In this document: piece by piece, positions 51,926 to 59,763 of the stretch | How the letters are laid out: the number at the start of each line of letters is the position of its first letter | Position numbering within the stretch: the first letter of the stretch is position 1 | Source of the DNA: Cognataquiflexum aquatile | GTDB lineage: Bacteria > Bacteroidota > Bacteroidia > Cytophagales > Cyclobacteriaceae | NCBI RefSeq assembly: GCF_003316845.1 | Contig: NZ_QMIK01000010.1 | Coordinates: forward strand, 62,001-126,000 | Length of the DNA: 64,000 nucleotides | Direction of reading: 5' to 3' | The notes under the pieces: model-generated | Seen by the model: the letters and a program-made list of their open reading frames with translations, nothing else | Told to the model about the DNA's origin: nothing | The model's database searches: none | Position numbers and translations under genes: made by a program

Positions 51926-54900
51926 ATGAACCTATTAAAACTCCCGGTTTTCCTTTGTTTTCTTCTCCTAATTACCTTTCAGTCCTGTCGCAACGAAAAA
52001 AATCAAGGAGAAGAAAGGTCATTAGAAAATGCGCTCTCCACTTTCGAATTGGAGGATGGATTTCAGATTGAGCTCATCGCCGGTGAGCCTTTGATTTCGG
52101 ATCCGGTGGACATGGAAATTGATGAATTTGGAAGGCTTTATGTCGTTGAAATGCATGGCTACCCTTTGGATAAAAGTGGTACCGGCAAGATCAAATTACT
52201 ATCTGACACTGACGGAGACGGAATGATGGACCAAAGCATTGTCTTTGCAGAAGGTCTGATGCTGCCTACAGGAATAATGAGATGGAAAAATGGGGTAATC
52301 GTAACCGATCCTCCCCATGTCTATTATCTCGAGGACAGAGATGGTGATGGAAAAGCTGATGTTAAAGAGATAATGTTGACAGGATTTGCGGTTTCCAATC
52401 CTCAACACAACGTCAATAGTCCCAGGCTTGGATTGGACAATTGGATCTATTTGGGTCATGAACAAGCGGTAACTACAAAGACTTACGAGGCGGAATTTGG
52501 TGACAGGGGATCAGAAGTTTATTTTCCTTCCCAACCCGACGGCCCAAAACTTATTCAAAATGCAGGGGGCAGGAGTGTACGTTTCCTGCCTGATTCACAT
52601 CAATTGGAAGCTTTGGCCAGCAGGACACAATTTGGGCATACTTTCGATAATTGGGGCCATCGCTTTGTAGTAAACAACAGCAACCATATTATCCAGGATG
52701 TGATGGCTGCAAAATACCTTGACCGAAACCCCTTCCTCAATGTACCGGAAACCACCCAATCCATTTCCGACCATGGCAATGCAGCTGAGGTCTTTCCCAT
52801 AACAAAAAACCCTGAACACCAGCTGTTGACGGATATTGGGGTCATCACTTCTGCCTGTGGAATAACGGCCTACTTAGGCGCCTCATTTCCCTCAGAGTAT
52901 GACCAAGCTGTATTTGTAGCCGAACCCGTAAGTAATATCATCCATATAGATATTTTGGAGGAAAAAGGAACGGTGTTCACTGCCCGAAGACAGCATGCTG
53001 AAAAGGAATTCCTGGCTTCTACTGATTCTTGGTTTCGGCCGGTAAACATGTATGTCGGACCTGATGGGGCACTCTATGTGGTGGACTATTACAGGCAGAT
53101 CATCGAACATCCGGAGTGGATGGCGGAAGAAGTCATCAAATCAGGCGCATTGTATAATGGAACAGATAAAGGAAGAATTTATAGGATTACGCCAAAGGGT
53201 ACCAAACCACTCAACTGGTCAAACAACATCAAATTGGGGGATTTCTCTGCAGAACAGCTTGTAGAAAAACTTAATGACCCCAATATCTGGTGGAGAAGAA
53301 ATGCGCAGCGGCTCCTTTTGGATAAGAAATCAAAGGAGATAACCGAGAGCTTAACTTTATTGGCTGAAAATCAAAATTCCCCCAAAGGAAGTGTTCATGC
53401 ATTGTGGACTTTGGAAGGATTGGGCAAGCTTAGCCCCGTCTCAATTCTAAGTGCTTTGAAAAACCCTGAACCCGGCGTACGGGAAAATGCCATCAAACTA
53501 GCTGAATTGCATTTGAATGCTGCTCCAGAATTGAAGGAGTATTTACCCAAAATGAAAGATGACAAGGATCCCAAAGTCAGGTTTCAATTGCTTTGTACGC
53601 TTGGGTTTTTGGATAGTCCTGAAGCAGCAAAAGCCCGGCAGGATTTGCTTTTTGGAAACCTGGAAGATCCATGGATGCAGGTTGCAGCATTATCTGCCCC
53701 ATTTGAGGAGAGTAGCAAGTTAATGGTTTCTGTTTTGGAAGGTTTTCAACCTGATAATCCTGGATATACCACGCTATTGCAGCGGTTGAGTGCGATGACA
53801 GGTGCCAGTCTTGATTATCCCATTATCCTAAATTTGATTCAAAAAGCAACCTCAAAACCGAGAGATTGTAAGGATTGGCATGCTCCACTGCTGAGAGGAT
53901 TGGCGCAAGGGATTCAGAGTAAGAAAGCATCGGACTCTTCCCTCAAACCAGCAGAAAGCATGCTTGCCAAATCTTGTTTCGAAAATCCCTCCATTACTGT
54001 TCGACAAGCTTCCCTCCAACTGCTGAAAGTAATTGGTCTCTCAATAAATGAGGAGTCTAAAATTTGGATGGAGCATGGCAAAATGATCTTAGAAAATAAA
54101 ACCTTGCCAGATGATGAAAGGGTCTTGGCGATCGAATTCCTTTCGTTACAAAACCCACAGCCCTATCAGGAATCCTTAAAACGACTAATTCAGCCTACTG
54201 AACCAAAGCCCGTACAGGTAGCTACCATAAAAACGCTCAGCCATATTCCGGATGACATGGTAGCGCCAATTGTTTTGAGCCAATGGTCCACCCTGACTCC
54301 TGAAATCAGAGAGGAGGCCATCAATGCCCTGATGTCAAATGAAACAAGAATGAAATTATTGCTCGGAGCTATTGAGGAGGGAACAGTTCAGGCTTCTAAT
54401 CTTGGCTGGAGACGAAGTGTCCAACTGATGAATCATTCCAATGAATCCATAAAGACAAAAGCACGCCTGTTGATAAATAAAGATGAAAGCAAGGGGGAAG
54501 AATTATTGCAAAAGTATCAACCAGCACTCACATCACATGGAACCTTCGAAAAAGGCAAAATCATCTTTGACAACAATTGTGCATCATGTCACAAAATGGG
54601 GGAAGATATGGGTCGTGATTTTGGTCCTAACCTCGCAAGTCTTAAAAACAGGAGAGCCGAAAACATATTGAGTGATATCCTATTCCCCAACCTGTCCATA
54701 GCGGATGGCTATGACCTATGGTCCATCGAAATGCAAAATGGAGAGGTTTTGCAAGGCATCATCGGATCCGAAACACCCAATGCAATTCTCCTTCGGATAG
54801 CAGGCGGAACGGAGAGAAACATTTCACGCAGTGACATCAAGAGTCTAAATGTTATGGACATTTCGGCCATGCCCCCAGGTCTGGAAGAAGCCATCAACCC

Positions 54901-54958
54901 ACAGCAAATGGCGGATTTGCTGGCCTTTATTCTTAAAATTAAATCCAACCCAAAATGA
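51926..54958 (+). CDS. PVC-type membrane-bound dehydrogenase with HEAT repeats and cytochrome c (large)
   Basis: This 1010-residue lipoprotein (signal ending FQSC) has a propeller dehydrogenase at about 35-425 (LSTFELEDGFQIELIAGEPL, LYVVEMHGYPLDKSG, GPDGALYVVDYYRQII). A long HEAT-like region follows at about 430-850. A C-terminal cytochrome c domain has C885-A-S-C888-H889 and the segment RRAENILSDILFPNLSIADG. It is a paralogue of the 849-residue gene at 34.5 kb. Its stop overlaps the start of a NodB deacetylase (ATGA), so the two are translationally coupled. The substrate is probably a sugar or glycoside. Confidence 0.88.
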   Translation: MNLLKLPVFLCFLLLITFQSCRNEKNQGEERSLENALSTFELEDGFQIELIAGEPLISDPVDMEIDEFGRLYVVEMHGYPLDKSGTGKIKLLSDTDGDGMMDQSIVFAEGLMLPTGIMRWKNGVIVTDPPHVYYLEDRDGDGKADVKEIMLTGFAVSNPQHNVNSPRLGLDNWIYLGHEQAVTTKTYEAEFGDRGSEVYFPSQPDGPKLIQNAGGRSVRFLPDSHQLEALASRTQFGHTFDNWGHRFVVNNSNHIIQDVMAAKYLDRNPFLNVPETTQSISDHGNAAEVFPITKNPEHQLLTDIGVITSACGITAYLGASFPSEYDQAVFVAEPVSNIIHIDILEEKGTVFTARRQHAEKEFLASTDSWFRPVNMYVGPDGALYVVDYYRQIIEHPEWMAEEVIKSGALYNGTDKGRIYRITPKGTKPLNWSNNIKLGDFSAEQLVEKLNDPNIWWRRNAQRLLLDKKSKEITESLTLLAENQNSPKGSVHALWTLEGLGKLSPVSILSALKNPEPGVRENAIKLAELHLNAAPELKEYLPKMKDDKDPKVRFQLLCTLGFLDSPEAAKARQDLLFGNLEDPWMQVAALSAPFEESSKLMVSVLEGFQPDNPGYTTLLQRLSAMTGASLDYPIILNLIQKATSKPRDCKDWHAPLLRGLAQGIQSKKASDSSLKPAESMLAKSCFENPSITVRQASLQLLKVIGLSINEESKIWMEHGKMILENKTLPDDERVLAIEFLSLQNPQPYQESLKRLIQPTEPKPVQVATIKTLSHIPDDMVAPIVLSQWSTLTPEIREEAINALMSNETRMKLLLGAIEEGTVQASNLGWRRSVQLMNHSNESIKTKARLLINKDESKGEELLQKYQPALTSHGTFEKGKIIFDNNCASCHKMGEDMGRDFGPNLASLKNRRAENILSDILFPNLSIADGYDLWSIEMQNGEVLQGIIGSETPNAILLRIAGGTERNISRSDIKSLNVMDISAMPPGLEEAINPQQMADLLAFILKIKSNPK

Positions 54959-56196
54959 AAAAACCACCGATTTTCACCCTGTTTCTTTTGCTTTTCCTTT
55001 TTGGTAGTGCGGCCTTTTCACAAAACCAATCTTTCCCTTGGCCTAAAGGAAAAAAAATGGCGCTGAGCCTGAGTTTTGATGATGAACGGGCCACAAACAC
55101 AAGCCTGGGCATTCCGCTTTTGAATGAGTACGGAGTAAAGGCCACATTTTTTGTATTGCCAAATAGCCTAAAACAGGATTTGGAAGGTTGGCAAAAAGCC
55201 GTGGCTGCGGGCCATGAAATGGGAAATCATTCCATACAGCATCCCTGCAGCGGAAATTTTGTCTGGTCCCGGGAAAGGGCATTGGAAAATTATACTTTAG
55301 ACAGAATGAAAGCTGAATTGCTTCAGGCCAATATAGAAATTGAGGAATTACTTGGTGTAAGGCCAACAGTTTATGCGTATCCGTGTGGCCAAACCTTCGT
55401 TGGGAAAGGTATTTATACCCAATCCTTTGTTCCCCTGATTTCTGAAATGTTTCTTGCCGGAAGAAGCTGGATGGATGAAGCACCTTCTGATCCATTCTAT
55501 GCAGATATGGCTCAGCTGACCGGAATGGAAATGGACAACAAGGATTTTGATGAAATCTTGCCATTGATTGAATCGGCTCGAAAAAATGGACAATGGTTGG
55601 TTTTGGCTGGACATGAAACTGCCAATGCGGGAAATCAGACCACATATTTAAGCATGTTGAGAAAACTTTCAGAATATGCCACGGACCCGGCCAACGGGAT
55701 CTGGATCGCTCCCATCGGAACAGTGGCAAAATATGTTCTCGATACCCGTCTTGCAACTTCAGACACCACAAACATCCCTGAACTCATCAGGAGTTCGGCT
55801 AATGGCAAGTTAAGGTTGACCGCTGAAAAGGGAAGAGCAATAGGTCCCGACATCAAATACATGCCGGATTGGAGGGCTTTTGGATGGTTTACTGCCAAAG
55901 ACAGTGTAGTGTGGGAAGTCGACATCCCCGAGGGAACCTATGAAGTGTGGATGGAATGGTCTGTTTCCGATGAAGAGGCGGGGAAGCAATTTATTCTGTC
56001 AGCAGGGAATGAATCCATTCTGGGAAAAGTAGAGAAATCAGGTTCATGGGAAACTTTCAAGAAAGTTTCCATTGGCAAAATAAAGTTGAGTTCAGGCAAT
56101 CAGAAAGTAATCTTCAAATCTCTAGACCAATTTGCAAATGGGGCATTACTTGACCTGAAAGAAATCACCCTAGAAAAGGTAGGAACGGGGAAATAA
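54955..56196 (+). CDS. Secreted polysaccharide deacetylase (NodB/CE4 fold) with C-terminal beta-sandwich
   Basis: This 413-residue protein has a signal peptide (FTLFLLLFLFGSAAFSQ). The NodB fold at about 30-260 shows LSLSFDDERAT as the D-D motif, HEMGNHSIQHP as the H-x3-H metal site, and YAYPCGQTF. The last 120 residues (WEVDIPEGTYEVWMEWSVSD onward) look like a carbohydrate-binding beta-sandwich. It is coupled by a 4-bp overlap to the dehydrogenase gene upstream, and convergent with a PIG-L deacetylase gene 14 bp downstream. It should remove N- or O-acetyl groups from a glycan. Confidence 0.87.
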   Translation: MKKPPIFTLFLLLFLFGSAAFSQNQSFPWPKGKKMALSLSFDDERATNTSLGIPLLNEYGVKATFFVLPNSLKQDLEGWQKAVAAGHEMGNHSIQHPCSGNFVWSRERALENYTLDRMKAELLQANIEIEELLGVRPTVYAYPCGQTFVGKGIYTQSFVPLISEMFLAGRSWMDEAPSDPFYADMAQLTGMEMDNKDFDEILPLIESARKNGQWLVLAGHETANAGNQTTYLSMLRKLSEYATDPANGIWIAPIGTVAKYVLDTRLATSDTTNIPELIRSSANGKLRLTAEKGRAIGPDIKYMPDWRAFGWFTAKDSVVWEVDIPEGTYEVWMEWSVSDEEAGKQFILSAGNESILGKVEKSGSWETFKKVSIGKIKLSSGNQKVIFKSLDQFANGALLDLKEITLEKVGTGK

Positions 56197-56210
56197 TAAC
56201 CCTCCCTGCT

Positions 56211-57086
56211 TTATTTTAGCATCGGAAAAAGCCTTTTAACTTCCTCTTTGGAGGGCTGGCTACCATATTCACATATTTCAAAGGCTTCGGCATACTTGAT
56301 CTGCATGGCCTTGGACTCTCCGTACCAAGTCTTCAAAGCTTCATTGACAGCCGCATTTGGAGCAACGGTGCGCTTGCTTTTTAACCATGCTTTTCTTTCC
56401 CCTTTGTCCGTAGGTACTTCTGCAGCATAATTCCCGATCCATGGCAGCCACTCATAAAACTGAGATTCATGGGCATCCATCGCATCTATTTTTTTATCCA
56501 AAACAGAGGTAATGTCGACTGCTATGTCTGCTTTAAATGGATACGGTTTTTGGAAATTGTCCTGGAAATAAAGGAAAACAGGGTTTTTTCGAAGAGGTGG
56601 CGTATCAGGGGCAATATTGGGAACACCGACCATGTACGCCGCATCCTGAACCAAAATGGCAGTGTAGCGGTGGTCCGGATGGTAATCATTGGACCGGTGT
56701 GAAATGACCACATCTGCATCCCAATCACGGATGAGGCGGATGATTTCCAACCTGATCGGTAAGGTGGCGAGCAATTCACCGTCGTGGTGGTCCAAAACAT
56801 CATAAGTGACTCCCAACCTCCGGCCTGCCTCTTTTGCTTCGGCCATTCTTCTTTTGGCCAACATCCCGCCGCCCTCTTTCATGTGCCCAGCATCTCCGTT
56901 GGTCACAGAGACAAACTTCACCTGATGCCCCATTTGTACAAATAGGGCTGCGGTTCCTCCCCCTTTGATATCGCAGTCATCCGGATGGGCACCGATCATG
57001 ATGATTTTCAAAGGTTTTTCCTGTGAAAAGGCTTCGGGCGCAAAATTCAGGACAAGGAATACAAGAAAGTAAAGGGTGGTTTTCAT
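56211..57086 (-). CDS. Exported PIG-L family (LmbE-like) deacetylase
   Basis: This 291-residue protein is read from ATG 57086, the start of the signal peptide (KTTLYFLVFLVLNFAPEAFSQ). IIMIGAHPDDCDIKGGG is the zinc-binding A-H-P-D-D motif, and SHRSNDYHPDHRYTA supplies the third ligand histidine. The family removes N-acetyl groups from GlcNAc-type sugars. It is convergent with the NodB gene, and both may act on acetylated glycans in the periplasm. Confidence 0.9.
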   Translation of the reverse strand: MKTTLYFLVFLVLNFAPEAFSQEKPLKIIMIGAHPDDCDIKGGGTAALFVQMGHQVKFVSVTNGDAGHMKEGGGMLAKRRMAEAKEAGRRLGVTYDVLDHHDGELLATLPIRLEIIRLIRDWDADVVISHRSNDYHPDHRYTAILVQDAAYMVGVPNIAPDTPPLRKNPVFLYFQDNFQKPYPFKADIAVDITSVLDKKIDAMDAHESQFYEWLPWIGNYAAEVPTDKGERKAWLKSKRTVAPNAAVNEALKTWYGESKAMQIKYAEAFEICEYGSQPSKEEVKRLFPMLK

Positions 57087-57294
57087 GGAACGGTCATTTG
57101 GGAAGTTCAAGATATTAAAAACCGAAAGGAAAATCAATGTCGCCTCCAAGAAAGGGAGCCTACGATCAAATGGATTGGGGTCCAATTTTGAGTTTCAATG
57201 CTTTCCGGGAATTCCGGATCCTTAATTGTGGATAACTTTGTGATTTAAGCTTTTTTCCAGTGGAAAAATTGTGTAGAAATTCTTTATTAATTTA

Positions 57295-57325
57295 TTGGAA
57301 ATCAAATATTTGAGACATAAATTTG
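57295..57325 (+). promoter_or_regulatory. Bacteroidota-type promoter of RNA element copy 1
   Basis: TTG at 57295-57297, a 20-base spacer, then TAAATTTG at 57318-57325 fit the Bacteroidota consensus TTG-N19-21-TAnnTTTG exactly. Both boxes and the spacing are unchanged in the second copy. The start site should be near 57330. Confidence 0.8.
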
Positions 57326-57329
57326 ATTC

Positions 57330-57630
57330 TATCAAGTGAGAGATAAAAGGCTGAAAGTAAAATTTCAGACTAGGGTCAAAAACTCGAGATGAAAAGATAA
57401 AGGGGCTGAAAACGGCAACGTAGAAAGTCTGAAAAGGGCAACCACAGAAGTCTTGAAATCATGGATCAAAGCCAAAAGGCTGAGAAATCAGAGTTTGAAA
57501 ATCTAAGGTTATGAACTTGGGCAACTGAGGGAAAAGTCACAATAACTGTAGCTTGCATGATTTGAAGATTACGGTCTTCAGGTGATGAAGCGGGAAAAGT
57601 TCGAAAGAATTTCTTCCCGCTTTTGCTTTT
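57330..57630 (+). ncRNA. Predicted structured non-coding RNA, copy 1 (about 300 nt)
   Basis: There is no reading frame of note between a consensus promoter and a strong terminator. Visible hairpins are CTGAAA/TTTCAG (57351-57368), ACG-GCAA-CGT (57412-57421), GG-GCAA-CC, CTTGG-GCAA-CTGAG (57516-57529), TGAAGA/TCTTCA (57563-57580), and a terminal stem capped by GAAA (57589-57621). At 57516-57529 a U-A pair and a U-G pair in this copy are both C-G in the other copy, which is base-pair covariation. I do not recognise it as RNase P RNA, tmRNA, SRP RNA or 6S RNA. The function is unknown. Confidence 0.7.
57589..57630 (+). terminator. GNRA-capped terminator of RNA element copy 1
   Basis: The stem AGCGGGAAAAGTTC closes on GAAA and pairs with GAATTT-C-TTCCCGCT, with a single bulged C. 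TTTTGCTTTT follows. The loop and U-tract fit the plus strand. Confidence 0.88.
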
Positions 57631-57710
57631 AAGCCATCCTCATTTTTTTGCAACCTACATTTGGTAGTTTTTCCAAATAATTAGGATCAATCCTTTTTAA
57701 ACTTTGCCTC

Positions 57711-59075
57711 TCAATCGAGATCCAAAGTTGGTTTCAACATCGCCGCGGCATCTTGACCTAGGTTCCTCTGCAGGTATTGGTTGATCATCCTGAGTTCAGC
57801 ATCCACATTTTTTCCCTGCTCCTTCATCTCCAACAAGCTATCCCGGTATTTCAAATAAGCAGCTTTGGATTTTTCATGTTGCTGAAGCCTCGCATACACC
57901 AAACCCTCTTCCTTATCCAATTCCGGTAGTGGATCCAATGCCATTTTCCTTGCTATATGAAGGTAATCCAAAGCCAATTGGTTGGATTCCATTTCATTGG
58001 ATTTTCTCCTTTGAATCCTACTAAGAAGGAGGTAATCAATATCAGAAGCCAACCTCGCATCTGCTAGCTTCAAGGCAAGCAATTGGGCATAGCTGTAATT
58101 CTTCAGATGGTATTCCTGCCATGCGGTAATGGAAATAGCACTTGCGATGGTATTCAGGTACTGTTGGTCATCCAAAAAATTAACCTGCGGATGTTCATCC
58201 ATAAATTGGGAAGCAATCCTTTTGGCCATCAATTGCTGTTCGGAAGAATAACCAGCGCCCAGGTTATCCAAGACTTGGGAGGAAAGGAAATACACAGACA
58301 TCCCGAAATCTGTAGCCAAGGAGTAGTCATGCAAAACCCCATTATTGACCTCATCCACAGCCATAGCAGTAGCTGCAGCCAAAGTTGCTACTGTTCCCCA
58401 AATCCTTGCCCGGCGCTCCGCTCGAACAACTTCGTTGAGGTTGACGAGATTATGCTCGAGGACAGCATGGGCTATGCATTGGGCCAAAATTAGATTGAGT
58501 TCATTTTCCGAATCTGTACTCGCAATCAGGCCTGTGGTCAGCACAATCATGCCGTTGTCAAATGAAAATGCGATATGCTCCGTGGAGTTTAAAATGACCA
58601 GGCTAAAATCCGAAGTCCTGTCTTTCAGCATGGAAAGCGGATGGATCGAATAGATCAATTGATAGATATAATCATAGAGCATGTCATCCTGCAAAACCAT
58701 GTTGTTAGCCAGGGCTTGAGAATAATAATCCATGGCATCTTCTATCAGTTCCTGCCTGAGCCCTCTTTCCCAACCTTTTTTATTGATGGTTTCAGCCCTG
58801 TTTTCCATCCACACCTTTTCCCAAAAATCAAGGTCGTTGCCAAGAAGGGAAATCCTGTCCTCATTGAAATACCGGTATTCCCCAAATGAGGACCTGATAT
58901 AGTATTGAACCGCACCGGTGTTGATGTTCTTCCTGGTACCCCATACGGTGACGGTATCTCCGACAGCATATTCCCCAAACGGCCGTATGACGTACCCTTT
59001 AAGCGTGACTTTACTTTGGGAAAAACTAAAATTTGCAACCAAGATAAAAACCAAAAGAAGAAGGTGCCTTTTCAT
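57711..59075 (-). CDS. M48-like protein with degenerate zinc site, exported, with TPR-like C-terminus
   Basis: This 454-residue protein has a signal peptide (HLLLLVFILVANFSFSQ). Residues about 150-290 follow the M48 peptidase pattern (FDNGMIVLTTGLIASTDSEN, then ELNLILAQCIAHAVLEHN). The HExxH motif reads Q199-C-I-A-H203, and the downstream glutamate/aspartate motif reads SSEQQLMAKRIA, so the first histidine, the catalytic glutamate and the usual Asp are lost. The C-terminal 150 residues look like TPR helices. I infer a non-catalytic scaffold or chaperone-like protein. It lies between the two copies of the RNA element. Confidence 0.72.
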   Translation of the reverse strand: MKRHLLLLVFILVANFSFSQSKVTLKGYVIRPFGEYAVGDTVTVWGTRKNINTGAVQYYIRSSFGEYRYFNEDRISLLGNDLDFWEKVWMENRAETINKKGWERGLRQELIEDAMDYYSQALANNMVLQDDMLYDYIYQLIYSIHPLSMLKDRTSDFSLVILNSTEHIAFSFDNGMIVLTTGLIASTDSENELNLILAQCIAHAVLEHNLVNLNEVVRAERRARIWGTVATLAAATAMAVDEVNNGVLHDYSLATDFGMSVYFLSSQVLDNLGAGYSSEQQLMAKRIASQFMDEHPQVNFLDDQQYLNTIASAISITAWQEYHLKNYSYAQLLALKLADARLASDIDYLLLSRIQRRKSNEMESNQLALDYLHIARKMALDPLPELDKEEGLVYARLQQHEKSKAAYLKYRDSLLEMKEQGKNVDAELRMINQYLQRNLGQDAAAMLKPTLDLD

Positions 59076-59222
59076 AAAAACAGGGGTTAAGGAACATAAA
59101 GATCCTTACGAAAAAAGATGGTTTTAGGTTGTTTTTAGTTAAGCGAAATGCAGATGTGGATAACTTTGTGATTTAAGCTTTTTTCCAGTGGAAAAATTGT
59201 GCAGAAATTATTTATTAATTTA

Positions 59223-59253
59223 TTGGAAATCAATTATTTGAGGCATAAATTTG
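59223..59253 (+). promoter_or_regulatory. Bacteroidota-type promoter of RNA element copy 2
   Basis: TTG at 59223-59225, a 20-base spacer and TAAATTTG at 59246-59253. The boxes are identical to copy 1, while the spacer has two changes. Confidence 0.8.
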
Positions 59254-59257
59254 ATTC

Positions 59258-59556
59258 TATCAAGTGAGAGATAAAAGGCTGAAGGTAAAATTTCAGACTA
59301 GGGTCAAAAACTCAAGATGAAAAGATGAAGGGGCTGAAAACGGCAACGTAGAAAGTCTGAGAAGGGCAACCGCAGAAGTCTTGGAATCATGGACCAAAGT
59401 CGAAAGGTGGCGGAATCAGAGTCGGAAAACCTAAGGTTATGAACCCGGGCAACTGGGGGAAAAGTCACAATAACTGCAGCTTGACATGATTTGAAGATTA
59501 CGGTCTTCAGGTTGTGAAGCGGGAAAAGTTCGAAAGAATTTTTCCCGCTTTTGTTT
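59258..59556 (+). ncRNA. Predicted structured non-coding RNA, copy 2 (about 300 nt)
   Basis: The same architecture as copy 1: the GCAA hairpins at 59340-59349 and 59444-59457 (here CCCGG-GCAA-CTGGG, fully paired) and a terminal 14-bp stem capped by GAAA. Differences from copy 1 fall largely in loops or keep pairing, and the promoter boxes are unchanged, which argues for a maintained transcript. It is divergent from the M48-like gene, whose start lies about 180 bp to the left of the predicted RNA start. Confidence 0.7.
59518..59556 (+). terminator. GNRA-capped terminator of RNA element copy 2
   Basis: AGCGGGAAAAGTTC, loop GAAA, GAATTTTTCCCGCT gives an uninterrupted 14-bp stem (one G-U), followed by TTTGTTTT. 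Confidence 0.9.
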
Positions 59557-59603
59557 TATATCTATTCGACCGAAAAAGACCAATATTTTCTATTCTTTCA
59601 AAC

Positions 59604-59641
59604 AAAAAGCAGAGACCTTCAAAGGCCTCTGCTTTTTTTTA
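59604..59641. terminator. Bidirectional rho-independent terminator
   Basis: AAAAGCAGAG pairs with CTCTGCTTTT around ACCTTCAAAGGC, with A and T runs on either side. It probably ends the leftward dehydrogenase operon. Confidence 0.8.
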
Positions 59642-59731
59642 CTTTCATTTTCTGAAGGAAATATTAATCATCAATTTCCAACTTCAATCTTCAACCAAGG
59701 GAAGCTGGACCGAAGTTCAATTTAAGCAGCT

Positions 59732-59759
59732 ATGGTCTATTGACTGTGGTCTGTCGACA
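59732..59759. repeat. Degenerate 7-bp tandem repeat (4 units)
   Basis: The units ATGGTCT, ATTGACT, GTGGTCT and GTCGACA. The block ends 4 bp before the dehydrogenase stop codon. Confidence 0.55.
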
Positions 59760-59763
59760 ATAT

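Larger units (their letters stand above)
57227..57630 (+). repeat. 400-bp direct repeat, left copy (RNA element)
   Basis: It matches 59155-59556 at about 92 percent by eye, with the same order of elements: a perfect DnaA-box 9-mer TGTGGATAA, a TTTTTCC-AGT-GGAAAAA palindrome, a promoter, a hairpin-rich body and a terminator. The two copies flank the M48-like gene. Confidence 0.95.
59155..59556 (+). repeat. 400-bp direct repeat, right copy (RNA element)
   Basis: The right partner of 57227-57630, about 30 differences in 402 bases. It opens with the same TGTGGATAA 9-mer and the same TTTTTCC-AGT-GGAAAAA palindrome. Confidence 0.95.
59557..59763. other. Gap with terminator and heptamer repeat, no gene
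   Basis: It contains the hairpin at 59604-59641 and the 7-bp repeat at 59732-59759. An 87-codon frame overlapping the RNA terminator is Phe/Lys-rich and unsupported. Confidence 0.5.

Noticed and set aside
57330-59556. RNase P RNA, tmRNA, SRP RNA or 6S RNA as identity of the repeated RNA element
   Set aside because: No P4 core or GAGGAAAGUC motif, no tRNA-like CCA end or tag frame, and neither the size nor a single long bulged helix fits. Two linked copies are also unusual for these.
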